A stretch of DNA of 64,000 bases from Staphylococcus americanisciuri (GTDB taxonomy: Bacteria; Bacillota; Bacilli; Staphylococcales; Staphylococcaceae). Position numbers and translations under genes: made by a program. Below are positions 1 to 10,551 of this stretch, in pieces. The stretch spans positions 248,001 to 312,000 of the forward strand of contig NZ_JANUXY010000001.1 of NCBI RefSeq assembly GCF_024814435.1, in the 5' to 3' direction. Under the pieces are notes generated by a model that did no database searches, was not told the origin of the DNA, and saw only the letters and a list, made by a program, of their open reading frames with translations. Within the stretch, counting starts at the first letter, position 1; each line of letters opens with the position of its first letter.

Positions 1-666
1 TAGTAACAAGTCATTAGGTATACTACCAGCACGTGTTAATGCCATAGGACCTTCACCATACAATGCTTCATTCACATCAATGACTCGACCTTGGCGATGT
101 GCAGCAATACTGATGCCCCCACCCATGTGTGCGACGATAACATTTACATCTTCATAGTTCTTATGGCTATTTTTCGCATAGCACCTTGCTACAGCTTTAT
201 GATTCAATGCATGAAAGATGCTTTTGCGTGAAACATCTGGTAAGCCGGTATATCGAACTTCATCTATTAATTCATCAATTACAACTGGATCTGTTGTATA
301 TACTGGGATTTTATAAAGCTTCCCTAGCTGGTAACCAATCATACCACTTAAATTCGATGCATGCAGTCCATAACGACCGTTTTCTAAATCAGTATACATT
401 TTATCGTTTACGGCATATGTTCCCCCAACAATGGGTTTAAGTAAGCCACCTCTACATGCAATGGCGTTAATGGCTGTTAAGTAAATCTGATGTTGTTCGA
501 GTGTCTGTTCAATGCACTTCTGGCGCAACGGTGCCTGTTGTGCTAGTGGTTGACTTAAAAGGAACATGTCATGGACAATGCATTCTTCAAATAAACATTC
601 ATTATCTTGATAAATCGCAATTTTACTTGAGGTGCTTCCTAAGTTGAGCACTAAAATTTGGGTCAT
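1..666 (-). CDS. buk: Butyrate kinase, partial (C-terminus beyond left edge)
   Basis: Acetate/butyrate kinase family enzyme that makes acyl phosphate and ADP from a short-chain acid and ATP, or the reverse. With Ptb it converts acyl-CoA to free acid plus ATP. The visible 222 residues begin MTQILVLNLGSTSSKIAIY, the N-terminal phosphate-binding motif of the ASKHA kinase fold. They continue through a central AHMGGGISIAAHRQG glycine-rich motif and break off at the window edge in GSIPNDLLL. The gene starts 56 bases after ptb on the same strand, so ptb-buk is a unit. In staphylococci this pair lies beside branched-chain keto-acid dehydrogenase genes, which would be off the left edge. A role in branched-chain acyl-CoA turnover is inferred from that family context. 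Confidence 0.93.
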   Translation of the reverse strand, partial: MTQILVLNLGSTSSKIAIYQDNECLFEECIVHDMFLLSQPLAQQAPLRQKCIEQTLEQHQIYLTAINAIACRGGLLKPIVGGTYAVNDKMYTDLENGRYGLHASNLSGMIGYQLGKLYKIPVYTTDPVVIDELIDEVRYTGLPDVSRKSIFHALNHKAVARCYAKNSHKNYEDVNVIVAHMGGGISIAAHRQGRVIDVNEALYGEGPMALTRAGSIPNDLLL

Positions 667-722
667 AAGCACACCTGCTTTCCATCAAAATTTTGATTGT
701 TTTAAGTATATGTCTTTAAAAT

Positions 723-1622
723 TTATTTTACAAGAATTTTCATTGCAAGCAAAACTGAGTTTACTTTATTATCCAATGAATCAGCACGAGAAGTCAAAAT
801 AATTGGATAGTTTGCCCCTAAAACGGTACTAGCGATACGTGCATGACCAAAATAAGTCAGTGATTTGTATAGAACATTGCCAACATCGAGTTGTGGCACA
901 ATAATAGCGTCTGCATCACCTGCTACTGATGAGTGAATCCCTTTTTGGATAGCACTCTTTTTATCAATTACGTTATCGAGTGCGAGCGGACCATCAATGT
1001 CGACTGATATGTCTGCATTGTCTGCTACAAATGTTTCTTTAACGCTAGCCGCTTTGACTGAAGAAGTTACTTTTGTTTGGACGTGTTCAGTAGATGACAA
1101 TAGTGCCACTTTTAAGCTTTGATAACCAAGCTTTGTGGCAAAGATGATGATGTTGCGAATTATTTTCTGCATCGCCTTTTCATCGGGTTCGATGTTCAAG
1201 GCGACATCAGAAATAAATAAAGGTTTATGATATGTTGGAATATCACAAAGCGCAACATGGTTCAAAAAGTGATTTCCGTGTGTTCGATTATGTTTTAGAA
1301 CTGCAGAAAGTAGATGTGCAGTTGGAATATGTCCTTTCATCAATATGTCTGCTACTTGTGCGTCTAAATCTTCTAAACAATGCTTCAATGCGTCGGTCTC
1401 TGTTTCAAAGTTGTGCAAAGTGATTCTTGTAAGTATGTCTGGTGATAAATCAAAGGAACGAATGAGCTCTGTGACATCTTGATGGTTATAGAAAGTGAAT
1501 GTCGCAGAAGTTGTTTCAAGTATACGCTTGACAACGTGAATTGTCGCTTCATTATGTGCACTAACTATTGCGATATTCGGTTGGTGCATCATGTCTTGTG
1601 CTAACAACTGATTAAATGACAT
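723..1622 (-). CDS. ptb: Phosphate butyryltransferase
   Basis: Interconverts butyryl- (or branched acyl-) CoA and acyl phosphate, feeding Buk. The 299-residue length and the C-terminal half are typical of the phosphate acetyl/butyryltransferase family: GDADAIIVPQLDVGNVLYK, then LTYFGHARIASTVLGANYP, then ILTSRADS. The ATG is preceded by AGGTGGG at suitable distance. Its start is only 12 bases past the recN stop, so it is probably cotranscribed with recN, and buk follows. The first ~120 residues are less conserved, which is normal for the family. Confidence 0.93.
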   Translation of the reverse strand: MSFNQLLAQDMMHQPNIAIVSAHNEATIHVVKRILETTSATFTFYNHQDVTELIRSFDLSPDILTRITLHNFETETDALKHCLEDLDAQVADILMKGHIPTAHLLSAVLKHNRTHGNHFLNHVALCDIPTYHKPLFISDVALNIEPDEKAMQKIIRNIIIFATKLGYQSLKVALLSSTEHVQTKVTSSVKAASVKETFVADNADISVDIDGPLALDNVIDKKSAIQKGIHSSVAGDADAIIVPQLDVGNVLYKSLTYFGHARIASTVLGANYPIILTSRADSLDNKVNSVLLAMKILVK

Positions 1623-1634
1623 AGTTATCCCACC

Positions 1635-3317
1635 TTATGCATTAAATGTTTGATTTTGTTCAATCATTTCATGGGCGCTCTGCTTTGTGAGTTCTGTGAC
1701 TGTTGCACCAGAAATCATACGTGCAACTTCTTCTACTCGAGCCTCACCTGTTAATTCTTGTACAAATGTTGTCGTTCTATCATCTTTTTGTCGTTTGGAA
1801 ATGTACAAATGATGGTCTGACATCGAAGCAACTTGAGGCAAGTGAGAGATACAGATGACTTGTATGACATTGGCAATTTGCTTCATCTTTTCTGCCATTT
1901 TCTGTGCCGCTTGACCGGATACACCCGAATCGACCTCGTCGAACAAAATAGCAGTTTGTCCACGTGAACGAACAAAAATGCTTTTTAGAGCTAACATAAT
2001 TCTAGATAGTTCACCGCCACTTGCAATTTTATTTAAGCTTTTTAACGGCTCTCCTTTATTTGGACTGATCAAAAACTCGATATGTTCAATGCCATCTTTT
2101 TGTGGCTTATCGTAGGCTCTAAAAGAGATTTCTAAATTCGCATCTTTCATTTGTAAGTTTTGAATTTCTTGAACAATATGATCACGTAATGTTCGCGCTA
2201 CTTTACGTCGTTCTACAGATAGTTTCTTTCCATCTTGTAGAAGTTTTTCTGATAATTGTTCGATATCTGCACGCAATTGCGCTGTGCTTTCCTCGTAGTT
2301 TTCGATTTTATTGATTTCGTCCTCCAGCTTTGTTTGATAACGAATTAAGTCAACGATGTCTTTGCCATACTTGCGTTTTAAATTGTTCAGCAAGTTCATA
2401 CGTGATTCCAATGCATTCAACATTTGTTCATCGAATTCATTTTGATTCATTTCATCATACAATTGGTGTTTGGCATCTTCAAGTGTATAGTAGAACTGAT
2501 CAACTTGTTCTTTCAATGATGCGTAGGTATCTGGTAAAATCTGATCAATATGTTGTAGCTGCGTACTTAATTCATGCAAACGATCCGTAATTGCATGTTC
2601 ATCTGTCAACGTAATATAGGCATTATTCAGAGCCAAACTTAGCTGTTCTGAGTTTTGTATACGTTTAATATCGATTTCGAGCTGTGGTACTTCATCTTCT
2701 TGTAGCTTAGCTTCTTTTAACTCTTCTAATTGAAATTTCATCAAGTCTAGTCGTTGTAACAAAGCTTGATCTGCAGATTCCAATTCAGCTAGTTCCGTTA
2801 ACTTTGCTTGATGTGTAGCATACGTATTCTGATATGTTGTTAATGCAGTATCATAGGCACCATCTGCATAACGATCCAGTAATTCTACATGATACTTTTG
2901 TTTTAATAATGACTGTGTTTCGTGTTGACCGTGAATATCCAGTAGCTCCTGCATGACTTGTCGTAAATCATGTAGGGTGACGGTCTGGTTATTAATACGG
3001 CAAATACTTTTACCAGAATTAAAAATTTCACGTTTTACGATAAGGAAATCTTCATTTATGTCAATACCTAGCATACTCAGCATACGGATAGCTTCTTGTG
3101 CATTATCGATATCAAAGAGCCCTTCGATAATCGCTTTTTTCTCACCATGACGTACAAAGTCAGATGATGCGCGCATACCAATAAGCTGACCTATCGCATC
3201 AATGATGATAGATTTACCAGCACCTGTTTCACCACTTAAAACAGTCAAACCATCAGAAAATTGAATATCAAGTTCATCAATAATCGCAAATTGTTTAATT
3301 GATAGACTTTGTAACAT
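1635..3317 (-). CDS. recN: DNA repair protein RecN
   Basis: SMC-like ATPase that acts early at double-strand breaks. It is 560 residues, the usual length. Walker A is near residue 30 (GETGAGKSIIIDA). A long central coiled coil spans roughly residues 150-370. The C-terminal half carries the ABC signature (ASGGELSRIMLALK) and Walker B (TAILFDEVDSGVSG). The ATG has AGGAAG upstream. It follows argR by 13 bases, so the two are cotranscribed, as in S. aureus and B. subtilis. SOS-type control is known in other bacteria, but I did not see a clear LexA box here. Confidence 0.97.
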   Translation of the reverse strand: MLQSLSIKQFAIIDELDIQFSDGLTVLSGETGAGKSIIIDAIGQLIGMRASSDFVRHGEKKAIIEGLFDIDNAQEAIRMLSMLGIDINEDFLIVKREIFNSGKSICRINNQTVTLHDLRQVMQELLDIHGQHETQSLLKQKYHVELLDRYADGAYDTALTTYQNTYATHQAKLTELAELESADQALLQRLDLMKFQLEELKEAKLQEDEVPQLEIDIKRIQNSEQLSLALNNAYITLTDEHAITDRLHELSTQLQHIDQILPDTYASLKEQVDQFYYTLEDAKHQLYDEMNQNEFDEQMLNALESRMNLLNNLKRKYGKDIVDLIRYQTKLEDEINKIENYEESTAQLRADIEQLSEKLLQDGKKLSVERRKVARTLRDHIVQEIQNLQMKDANLEISFRAYDKPQKDGIEHIEFLISPNKGEPLKSLNKIASGGELSRIMLALKSIFVRSRGQTAILFDEVDSGVSGQAAQKMAEKMKQIANVIQVICISHLPQVASMSDHHLYISKRQKDDRTTTFVQELTGEARVEEVARMISGATVTELTKQSAHEMIEQNQTFNA

Positions 3318-3330
3318 CTTTATCGCTTCC

Positions 3331-3783
3331 TTATAACATATTGAATATTTGCGTCTTAATTATGTCTGCGTCATCTTTACTTCGACAAATAATTAAGCAT
3401 GTATCATCTCCACAAATCGTACCCAAGACTTCTTCCCAATCTATCTGGTCTAAGATTGCGCCGATAGATTGAGCATTGCCTGGTAGTGTCTTTAAGACGA
3501 GTAAATTTTCTGTACCATCGATGTTAACGAATGAGTCCATGAGATAACGACCTAATTTCTCTAATGGATGATAGCGTCTATCATTCGGCAGACTATAAAT
3601 ATATTGACCGGACGGTGTTGGTACTTTTATCAATTGCAATTCTTTAATATCACGAGAGACGGTTGCTTGTGTGACATTCATATCAAAATGATTGAGGCGT
3701 CTCACGAGTTCGTCTTGTGTTTCGATTTGTTCGTTGGAAATTATTTCTCTGATTTTTATATGTCTTACAGATTTTTTAGGCAT
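3331..3783 (-). CDS. argR: Arginine repressor ArgR/AhrC
   Basis: Arginine-dependent hexameric regulator of arginine synthesis and breakdown. I start it at the ATG at 3783 ([15 protein letters not shown], 150 residues), which has GGGGTG six bases upstream. An in-frame GTG three codons earlier has no such site. The N-terminal winged helix includes [17 protein letters not shown]. The C-terminal oligomerisation and arginine-binding domain has [14 protein letters not shown] with the Asp pair that binds arginine. A likely ARG box lies just upstream (3799-3813), suggesting autoregulation. The next gene upstream, dxs, ends at its own terminator, so argR-recN-ptb-buk probably starts here. Confidence 0.96.
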   Translation of the reverse strand: MPKKSVRHIKIREIISNEQIETQDELVRRLNHFDMNVTQATVSRDIKELQLIKVPTPSGQYIYSLPNDRRYHPLEKLGRYLMDSFVNIDGTENLLVLKTLPGNAQSIGAILDQIDWEEVLGTICGDDTCLIICRSKDDADIIKTQIFNML

Positions 3784-3798
3784 ATTTTGCACCCCATA

Positions 3799-3813
3799 AC
3801 GAATATTTATACA
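3799..3813 (-). promoter_or_regulatory. Candidate ARG box upstream of argR
   Basis: Read on the minus strand this is TGTATAAATATTCGT, close to the ArgR half-site-pair consensus TGAATAAAAATTCA with three departures. It sits between a likely promoter -10 (TGCTAAAAT, around 3818-3826) and the argR start. Binding here would block the gene's own transcription. The match is by eye; a footprint or motif scan would settle it. Confidence 0.5.
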
Positions 3814-3957
3814 TCGATTTTAGCATAAGTTCTTTGATTATCCTACTATCATTCATGTCTGCAAAGATTTTGTTATCTTATCCACGGCAAACCTCGAGCG
3901 AAATTGTAGAAGAAGCGGTTAAAGATTGAGCCTTTCTATTAATCCAGCGCTCAGCAC

Positions 3958-3997
3958 TAAAAAGAGAGGTTGGACATTAATTTAATGTCGCAACCTC
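3958..3997 (-). terminator. Intrinsic terminator after dxs
   Basis: An inverted repeat with arms GAGGTTGGACATTAA and TTTAATGTCGCAACCTC (one bulge) is followed on the minus strand by TCTTTTTA. It lies 24 bases after the dxs stop and separates the dxs operon from argR. Its arms belong to the GAGGYTG-type hairpins seen at several other sites in the window. Confidence 0.8.
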
Positions 3998-4021
3998 CAT
4001 CATATATAAGGCATTTATAGT

Positions 4022-5890
4022 TTACTGTAAATGTTGTTTCACTGTTTGTTCGATAGATGCTGCATCTAAACCAATATCAGCTAAGATGTGTTCAACATCA
4101 CCATGTTCAATATAGATATCATCAATACCTAGGCGTTTAATCTTATTATGGTAGTTATTATCTGTTATAAAATTACCAATCTGAGCGCCAAGACCACCGT
4201 TCAGCATATTTTCTTCAACTGTAACAATTGGTATTTCAGAAGCACCAAGTTCGTGCAACATGAGGTCATCCATTGGTTTAAGATAACGTGCATTTATCAC
4301 TGTTGCATTAATACCTTGTTCTGTCAGTGATTTTGCTACTTGTTGAATAGTTGCTACAGTCGGACCATATGCAACTAATGCGACATCTTCACCGTTAGAA
4401 AGACGCTCCCAACGACCAATTGGCAACTGTTGACGCTGAGGTGCTATTTCTACACCTAAACCGTTGCCACGTGGATATCTGATGGCAATAGGTCCACGTT
4501 CATAATGCATGGCTGTGTAGACCATATCCTTAGCTTCATTTTCATCTTTAGGCATCATCACGATCATATTTGGGAATTGAGTAAGGAAGCCAATATCGTA
4601 AATACCTTGATGTGTTTCACCGTCTGCACCAACAAGCCCAGCACGATCAATACCGAATATGACATTTAGATTTTGACGATCAACATCGTGTAATACTTGG
4701 TCATAGGCACGCTGTAAAAATGTAGAATAGATGGCAACATATGGTTTCATACCTTCTATTGCAAGACCTGCAGCCATCGTTACAGCATGTTGTTCAGCAA
4801 TACCTACATCGAAAAATTGTTCAGGTAGTTCTGCTTGAAACTTAGTCAATTTAGAACCAACAGGCATTGCAGGTGTAATAGCTACAACACGTTTGTCATT
4901 ACGTGCATAGCTCAAAACTTCATCAGACATTAGTTGACTCCATGCTACGCCCTTTGGTTGTCCTTTGATTTGTTCACCTGTGTCTAATTTGTATGGTCCA
5001 AGTCCATGCCATGTCCCGATTTTATCATTTTCAGCGGGATGATAACCTTTTCCTTTTTTAGTGACGACATGTATAACAACGGGTTTGTTAATCAAGTCTG
5101 CCGTTTTAAGTGCATTTTCAAGCTCTTCAAAATTATGTCCATCAACAGGACCAATATATCGAATACCGAGTTCCTCGAAAAAAACACCGTCAACAACAAG
5201 ATATTTCAAACTATCTTTAATGCGATCTGCTGATTCACGTATGCGACTTCCTCCTGGCAAGCGACTTAGTACAGTTTCAGCGTCTCCCTTGAGTTTGTTA
5301 TATCCTTGATTCATACGTATACGACCTAGCATATTATGCATTGCGCCAACATTTGGTGCAATGCTCATTTCATTATCATTTAAAATAATCGTCATGTTAG
5401 TACGATCATGTCCAATATTATTTAATGCTTCTAAAGCCATTCCACCAGTTAGTGCCCCATCACCAATTACTGGTACGATTTGATTGTTTTGACCTAATAT
5501 ATCACGAGCTTTTGCCATACCCATGGCAGCAGATAGAGAAGTTGAACTATGCCCAGCTTCCCATACATCATGCTCGGATTCTTTCAATTTTGGGAATCCA
5601 CATAATCCTTTATATTGTCTTAATGTATCAAATTGATTTGCGCGACCAGTCAAAATTTTGTGAGTATAGCTTTGATGACCAACATCCCAGATGATTTTAT
5701 CTTTCGGACTGTTATAATGTTTATGCAAAGCAATTGTAAGTTCTACAACGCCCAGATTGGCTCCGATATGCCCACCTGTAACCGCGCAAGTTTCTATTAA
5801 AAATTGACGTATATTTTGACTGAGTGATTCAAGTTGTTGCACAGAAAGACTTTTTAAAAATGATGGATCCTGAATCGTACGAATATCCAT
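4022..5890 (-). CDS. dxs: 1-deoxy-D-xylulose-5-phosphate synthase
   Basis: First enzyme of the MEP isoprenoid pathway: condenses pyruvate and glyceraldehyde 3-phosphate, using thiamine diphosphate, to DXP. It is 622 residues, full length and uninterrupted. It has the ThDP/Mg motif ([16 protein letters not shown] then LNDNEMSI), [17 protein letters not shown] with the catalytic Glu, and [14 protein letters not shown], all typical of Bacillus-type DXS. S. aureus lacks this enzyme and uses the mevalonate route. Here dxs lies between ispA and argR, the same slot as in B. subtilis, which argues for an ancestral gene and not recent transfer. It follows ispA by 68 bases on the same strand and ends at a terminator. 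Confidence 0.97.
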   Translation of the reverse strand: MDIRTIQDPSFLKSLSVQQLESLSQNIRQFLIETCAVTGGHIGANLGVVELTIALHKHYNSPKDKIIWDVGHQSYTHKILTGRANQFDTLRQYKGLCGFPKLKESEHDVWEAGHSSTSLSAAMGMAKARDILGQNNQIVPVIGDGALTGGMALEALNNIGHDRTNMTIILNDNEMSIAPNVGAMHNMLGRIRMNQGYNKLKGDAETVLSRLPGGSRIRESADRIKDSLKYLVVDGVFFEELGIRYIGPVDGHNFEELENALKTADLINKPVVIHVVTKKGKGYHPAENDKIGTWHGLGPYKLDTGEQIKGQPKGVAWSQLMSDEVLSYARNDKRVVAITPAMPVGSKLTKFQAELPEQFFDVGIAEQHAVTMAAGLAIEGMKPYVAIYSTFLQRAYDQVLHDVDRQNLNVIFGIDRAGLVGADGETHQGIYDIGFLTQFPNMIVMMPKDENEAKDMVYTAMHYERGPIAIRYPRGNGLGVEIAPQRQQLPIGRWERLSNGEDVALVAYGPTVATIQQVAKSLTEQGINATVINARYLKPMDDLMLHELGASEIPIVTVEENMLNGGLGAQIGNFITDNNYHNKIKRLGIDDIYIEHGDVEHILADIGLDAASIEQTVKQHLQ

Positions 5891-5958
5891 TTTTTATATC
5901 ACCCTTTATCTTTATCTCCTACGATTATACCCCATTTATCCAGCGAGATATAGACAAA

Positions 5959-6840
5959 TTAATTTTGACGTTGATAAAAAAGTTTTAACAAATAAGCAAG
6001 GTCATCTGTGTTATATGCTTCAGATAAAGATGCTAAAATGCGTTCTGCTTCTTCAACGTGTGTTGCTAAAATATGTTCTGCTTGTGTGTAACCTAATAGC
6101 GTAGCATAGGTAGACTTTTCATTGGCATCATCACTACCTGTTTGCTTACCGAGTGCTTCTGTTGTTCCAAAAAGATCGAGTAAATCATCTTTAATCTGAA
6201 AAATAATACCCAAATGATTTGCAAATTTGATGAGTTGCTGTTGTGTTTCATTGTCAACATTTGCAATGATTATTGCAGCTTCAATGGCAAAGCGAATAAG
6301 TGCACCAGTTTTGTGTAAATGAATCTGTTCTAAAATAGGCAATTCAACGGCTTGTGATTCACTTTGCATATCAAGTGCTTGTCCACCAACCATACCTTGA
6401 TGCCCACTTGCCTGACTCAAAGCAGTAATGAGTTTAACACGTACTTCCGCTGAGAGTGACGCATCATTACTAATGTATTCAAAAGCCTTAGTTAATAAAG
6501 CATCTCCAGCCAAAATAGCCAGCCATTCGCCATATACTTTATGATTTGTTGGTTTGCCTCGACGTAAGTCATCATTATCCATGGCAGGTAAATCATCGTG
6601 AATCAGTGAATAGGTGTGAACCATTTCTAATGCAACAGCTGTTTTTAGTCCTTCATGATATTTGTTCGGCTGTAACATATGAAGTGTTGCTAGCAATAAT
6701 AGAGGACGGACGCGTTTCCCTCCAGCTTGTAATGAATATCGCATGCTTTCTTCAAGCTGTGTATGAAGGGGTGTTTGTTCAATGCTCTGATCAAGTATGT
6801 GATTAAATGTAGATAATAACTTATTCAGACTTTGATTCAT
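5959..6840 (-). CDS. ispA: Farnesyl diphosphate synthase (polyprenyl synthetase)
   Basis: Condenses IPP with DMAPP/GPP to farnesyl diphosphate, the precursor of undecaprenyl phosphate, menaquinone and staphyloxanthin-type pigments. It has the first aspartate-rich motif [19 protein letters not shown], the [10 protein letters not shown] substrate loop and the second motif [13 protein letters not shown] prefer the ATG at 6840 (293 residues, the S. aureus length) over an in-frame TTG at 6864, because GAAGAAGAGG lies between the two. The start overlaps the xseB stop by 20 bases. It is directly upstream of dxs, linking the last common step to the first MEP step. Confidence 0.95.
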   Translation of the reverse strand: MNQSLNKLLSTFNHILDQSIEQTPLHTQLEESMRYSLQAGGKRVRPLLLLATLHMLQPNKYHEGLKTAVALEMVHTYSLIHDDLPAMDNDDLRRGKPTNHKVYGEWLAILAGDALLTKAFEYISNDASLSAEVRVKLITALSQASGHQGMVGGQALDMQSESQAVELPILEQIHLHKTGALIRFAIEAAIIIANVDNETQQQLIKFANHLGIIFQIKDDLLDLFGTTEALGKQTGSDDANEKSTYATLLGYTQAEHILATHVEEAERILASLSEAYNTDDLAYLLKLFYQRQN

Positions 6841-7045
6841 CAGTTTTCTCAGCCTCTTCTTCAATTAATTTCGACACTTTTTGTTCAGCTTCTTTTAATG
6901 TTTTCTCACAAGCTGTTGATAGTGCCATCCCTTTCTGATAGAGTGCTAATGATTCTTCAAGTGACACTGTGTCGTTATCCAATTGTTTCACTATTTCTTC
7001 CAATTCATGCATCATCGTTTCAAATGATTGATTATCTGTCGTCAT
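6821..7045 (-). CDS. xseB: Exodeoxyribonuclease VII small subunit
   Basis: Small subunit of the exonuclease that degrades single-stranded DNA in both directions. At 74 residues it is the usual size, mostly helical and acidic. It carries the family core [17 protein letters not shown] ... [13 protein letters not shown]. It overlaps the xseA 3' end by 14 bases and ispA by 20, indicating translational coupling in one operon. Confidence 0.95.
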   Translation of the reverse strand: MTTDNQSFETMMHELEEIVKQLDNDTVSLEESLALYQKGMALSTACEKTLKEAEQKVSKLIEEEAEKTDESKSE

Positions 7046-8375
7046 CTTTACACCTTACCTTTTCAATTATTGCATCAACCGTGCCATCTTTCATCGTCAC
7101 TTTTATGTAATCTCCCTTATGCAAATCATGACTGCTTGTTACAACATCATCATCTTTTTTTACAATGGAATAACCGCGTAGCATTGTTTTCGTCGGACTG
7201 AGCGTATCTAGCGCAGTCACTTGCTGTACGAGTGATTGTTTTTTTAGAGCAAGAATTCGGCTGATTTGCTTTTCTAACTGTTCATAAGTTTGCTGAACAG
7301 TTAGTTGATTTCTTTTAACTTCATCGTAAAAATAACGCAAACGAAAGCGCTGTTGAATAAGTTCTAACCGTTGTTGCTTTTTCTGAATAATATCTTCCAT
7401 CGCTGAGTGTAAAAGCCTATCCAAATCATCGCGTTTTTGAATATGTTGTTCATAGAGGAGCGTTGGTTGTTTGAACTTATAATAATCTTGATAACGTGTC
7501 AACGCCTGGCGTGCATGCTTTATATATTGCATGATATAACGATTCAAGTAGTTTTGACTTTTACTTAACAATTGATAAAGTTCTTGTTGATCTGGTGTCG
7601 CAATCATCGCTGCTTGAGTCGGTGTCGCAGCGCGCACATCTGCAACATAATCACTGAGTGTTGTATCCGTTTCATGACCTACAGCTGAGATGATGGGCGT
7701 TTGGCATTCATAAATCGCTTTAACAACTGCTTCCTCATTAAAGCTCCACAAGTCTTCAATCGATCCACCCCCACGACCAACGATAATCGTATCAACACCT
7801 AGTGTATCGGCATATTTCAATTTTTCGATGATATCTCCAGCTGCTTGCTGCCCTTGAACTAGCGTACTGATTTTAACAGGCTCAACCAATGGATAGCGGC
7901 TTTGTAATGTGTTTAAAATATCACGAATTGCAGCGCCTGTACTTGCCGTGATAATCGCTATCTTTTGAGGATACTTTGGAATCGCCTTTTTGTGGGACGC
8001 TTCAAAATAGCCCTCTTTTGTTAACTGTCTCTTTAATTGTTCGAACTTCTGATAAAGATTGCCAACACCATCAAGCTGCATTTTATTGACATAAATTTGA
8101 TAGCTACCACGACGTTCATAAACAGACACACGCGCTTCCACAATGACTTGATCACCTTCTTTAGGCTGGAAATCAAGTTGGTTTGCTGCTGTTTTAAACA
8201 TCATGGCATTAATAACGCTATTTTCATCTTTTAATGCAAAATAGAGATGCCCACTACTATGATGCTTAAAGTTGGAAAGCTCTCCTTTGATTAAAACAGA
8301 TTGAAGATGTGGATCTTGATCAAATTTATATTTAATATATTTGGTTAAAGCTGAGACTGTTAAATATTTTTCCAT
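7032..8375 (-). CDS. xseA: Exodeoxyribonuclease VII large subunit
   Basis: Catalytic subunit of ExoVII. Its 447 residues show an N-terminal OB-fold ([15 protein letters not shown] ... [20 protein letters not shown]) and the catalytic core with [32 protein letters not shown] and [18 protein letters not shown] long C-terminal coiled coil follows, then the LRGYSIV end segment. It starts 14 bases after nusB. Confidence 0.97.
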   Translation of the reverse strand: MEKYLTVSALTKYIKYKFDQDPHLQSVLIKGELSNFKHHSSGHLYFALKDENSVINAMMFKTAANQLDFQPKEGDQVIVEARVSVYERRGSYQIYVNKMQLDGVGNLYQKFEQLKRQLTKEGYFEASHKKAIPKYPQKIAIITASTGAAIRDILNTLQSRYPLVEPVKISTLVQGQQAAGDIIEKLKYADTLGVDTIIVGRGGGSIEDLWSFNEEAVVKAIYECQTPIISAVGHETDTTLSDYVADVRAATPTQAAMIATPDQQELYQLLSKSQNYLNRYIMQYIKHARQALTRYQDYYKFKQPTLLYEQHIQKRDDLDRLLHSAMEDIIQKKQQRLELIQQRFRLRYFYDEVKRNQLTVQQTYEQLEKQISRILALKKQSLVQQVTALDTLSPTKTMLRGYSIVKKDDDVVTSSHDLHKGDYIKVTMKDGTVDAIIEKVRCKDDDR

Positions 8376-8389
8376 ATTATCACTCTATC

Positions 8390-8776
8390 TTAGTTAATAT
8401 TACTCAATACACCGTTAATAAAACGATAATGATCGTCATCAGAGAATTGCTTTGCTAGTTCTACCGCTTCATTAATAATCACTTTTTCTGGTGTATCACT
8501 ATGCAATAATTCAAAAGTTGCCATTCTTAAAATAATGCGATCTGATTTTAACAATCTTGGAATTGTCCAACCATTAAGGTGTGGCGCAATGGTTGCATCT
8601 AATACGGGTTCATGATCTTTGACACCGGAAACAAGCCATTGAATAAAGCCGAAATCTAAATCGGGATAATCATCTTTGATAAAACTGATTGCTTCTTCAA
8701 TTGTTAATTCAGAGTTTTTCATTTCTAATTGAAATAAAGTTTGAAACGCTTGGCTTCTTGCTTGTTTTCTACTCAT
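8390..8776 (-). CDS. nusB: Transcription antitermination factor NusB
   Basis: RNA-binding protein of the rRNA antitermination complex (with NusE/S10 on boxA). It is 128 residues, all-helical, starting [16 protein letters not shown] and ending with [26 protein letters not shown], the family signature. It follows the Asp23-family gene by 23 bases in the same operon, the standard Firmicute arrangement. Confidence 0.97.
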   Translation of the reverse strand: MSRKQARSQAFQTLFQLEMKNSELTIEEAISFIKDDYPDLDFGFIQWLVSGVKDHEPVLDATIAPHLNGWTIPRLLKSDRIILRMATFELLHSDTPEKVIINEAVELAKQFSDDDHYRFINGVLSNIN

Positions 8777-8799
8777 TTTCGTGCTCCATTCTGTAAATA

Positions 8800-9171
8800 T
8801 TAGCCTTTAGGTTTGCCCATATCGATATGCGTAATATGAACATTAACTTGTTTTGGGGTTAAAGCAGTCATTGTATTAATGGCGCTATGAATAGATTCTT
8901 GTACTTTTAATGCTGTATCAGAAATTTTCACGCCATATTTTAGTGAACAAAAGACATTAATAATAATTTCGTTATCTTTTGTTTCAATCTTTACGCCTTT
9001 ACTCAAACTTTTACGACTAAGACGCTCTAAAGTTGAATTTTTTTTGTCAGAAAACATGCCTTGCACACCTTTGACTTCTGACGCTGCGATACTCGCAATG
9101 ACAGAAATAACTTCAGGTACAATTTCGACGTTTCCCAAGTTAGGGTTATAATTTTCGATAGATTTTGTCAT
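8800..9171 (-). CDS. Asp23/Gls24 family protein (YqhY-like)
   Basis: Member of the DUF322 alkaline-shock family. The B. subtilis counterpart YqhY, in the same accC-yqhY-nusB position, has been linked to control of acetyl-CoA carboxylase activity. I start it at the ATG at 9171 ([17 protein letters not shown], 123 residues), because GGAGGGG lies eight bases before it. An earlier in-frame ATG at 9207 overlaps accC and would place that ribosome site inside the gene. The core [20 protein letters not shown] is characteristic. The C-terminus has [10 protein letters not shown]. Confidence 0.9.
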   Translation of the reverse strand: MTKSIENYNPNLGNVEIVPEVISVIASIAASEVKGVQGMFSDKKNSTLERLSRKSLSKGVKIETKDNEIIINVFCSLKYGVKISDTALKVQESIHSAINTMTALTPKQVNVHITHIDMGKPKG

Positions 9172-9193
9172 TATGATTGCCCCTCCGATTTGA

Positions 9194-10549
9194 TTAATTT
9201 TCTTCATTCATGACATCATGTAATTCTAAGAACTTAGTATTGAAATAGCCTTGTTGGAAGATGGGATGGTGTAATAAACGAATATGGAATGGAATCGTTG
9301 TGTCTATACCCATCACGACAAATTCATTTAAAGCACGTAAACTTGTCATAATTACTTCATCACGAGTGCTACCATGAATGATTAGTTTTGCAACCATTGA
9401 ATCGTAATGTGGTGGTATGGCGTAATTCATATAACAAGCCGAGTCAATACGAACACCAAATCCACCTGGTGTAAGATATTGCGTAATCATGCCTGGTGAG
9501 GGCATAAAGTTTTTATATGGGTTTTCAGCATTAATACGAAACTCCATTGCATGTCCGTTGATGCGAATATCTTCTTGTTTATATGGCAGTTCTTCACCCA
9601 TAGCAACCTTGAGCTGAAGCTTTAACAAATCTACGCCGGTTACCATTTCTGTGACGGGATGTTCTACTTGGATACGCGTATTCATCTCCATAAAGTAGAA
9701 AGCATCATCATCTAAATCATAGATAAATTCAATTGTTCCTGCATTATAATAACCTACAGCTTTGGCAGCACGTACAGCAGCATCGCCCATTTCTTTGCGC
9801 ATATCAGCGGTCAAAATAGGTGAAGGTGCTTCTTCAACTAACTTTTGCATACGGCGTTGAATCGTACAATCTCGTTCACCCAGATGAATGACATTGCCGT
9901 GTTCATCCCCTATGATTTGTATTTCAATATGTCGGAAATTCTCTATATATTTTTCTAAATACAGACCGCCATTGCCAAATGCTGTTTCAGCTTCTTGTTG
10001 TGTCATTTTATAACCGTTGATTAAGGCTTCTTCATCACGTGCTATTCGAATGCCTTTTCCACCACCGCCAGCAGTTGCTTTGATAATGACTGGGTAACCA
10101 ATCTTATTCGCTGTTTCAATAGCATGTTCGATACTAGTTACAAGCCCATCGCTTCCTGGTACAACAGGAACATTTGCACGTTTCATCTCTTCTTTTGCAA
10201 TATCTTTAATGCCCATTTTTTGGATAGATTGATAGCTTGGGCCAATAAATTTTAGCTGTACGGCTTCACAGAGTTCAGCAAAATCACCATTTTCAGCTAA
10301 AAATCCATATCCTGGATGTATGCCATCACAACCAGTAGAAGTTGCAATAGATAAGATGTTCGGAATGTTTAAATAAGAGTCTTTTGATTGCTTAGGTCCA
10401 ACGCAATACGCTTCATCGGCTAGTTGAGTATGGAGTGCATCTTTATCGCCTTCAGAATAGATCGCTACTGTTTGGATACCTAATTCGTGGCATGCACGTA
10501 TAATACGCACTGCAATCTCACCACGATTCGCGATTAATACTTTTTTCAT
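9194..10549 (-). CDS. accC: Acetyl-CoA carboxylase, biotin carboxylase subunit
   Basis: Carboxylates the biotin on AccB with bicarbonate and ATP, the first step of fatty acid synthesis. It is a 451-residue ATP-grasp enzyme. The N-terminal KVLIANRGEIAVRIIRA is followed by the glycine loop KATAGGGGKGIRIA, then LGERDCTIQRRMQKLVEEAPS and FMEMNTRIQVEHPVTEMVTG. It begins two bases after the accB stop, so the two are tightly coupled. Confidence 0.97.
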   Translation of the reverse strand: MKKVLIANRGEIAVRIIRACHELGIQTVAIYSEGDKDALHTQLADEAYCVGPKQSKDSYLNIPNILSIATSTGCDGIHPGYGFLAENGDFAELCEAVQLKFIGPSYQSIQKMGIKDIAKEEMKRANVPVVPGSDGLVTSIEHAIETANKIGYPVIIKATAGGGGKGIRIARDEEALINGYKMTQQEAETAFGNGGLYLEKYIENFRHIEIQIIGDEHGNVIHLGERDCTIQRRMQKLVEEAPSPILTADMRKEMGDAAVRAAKAVGYYNAGTIEFIYDLDDDAFYFMEMNTRIQVEHPVTEMVTGVDLLKLQLKVAMGEELPYKQEDIRINGHAMEFRINAENPYKNFMPSPGMITQYLTPGGFGVRIDSACYMNYAIPPHYDSMVAKLIIHGSTRDEVIMTSLRALNEFVVMGIDTTIPFHIRLLHHPIFQQGYFNTKFLELHDVMNEEN

Positions 10550-10551
10550 CG

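Noticed and set aside
186-440. Forward frame of 84 codons inside buk
   Set aside because: Antisense to a clear kinase reading frame; Cys/His/Leu-rich shadow translation.
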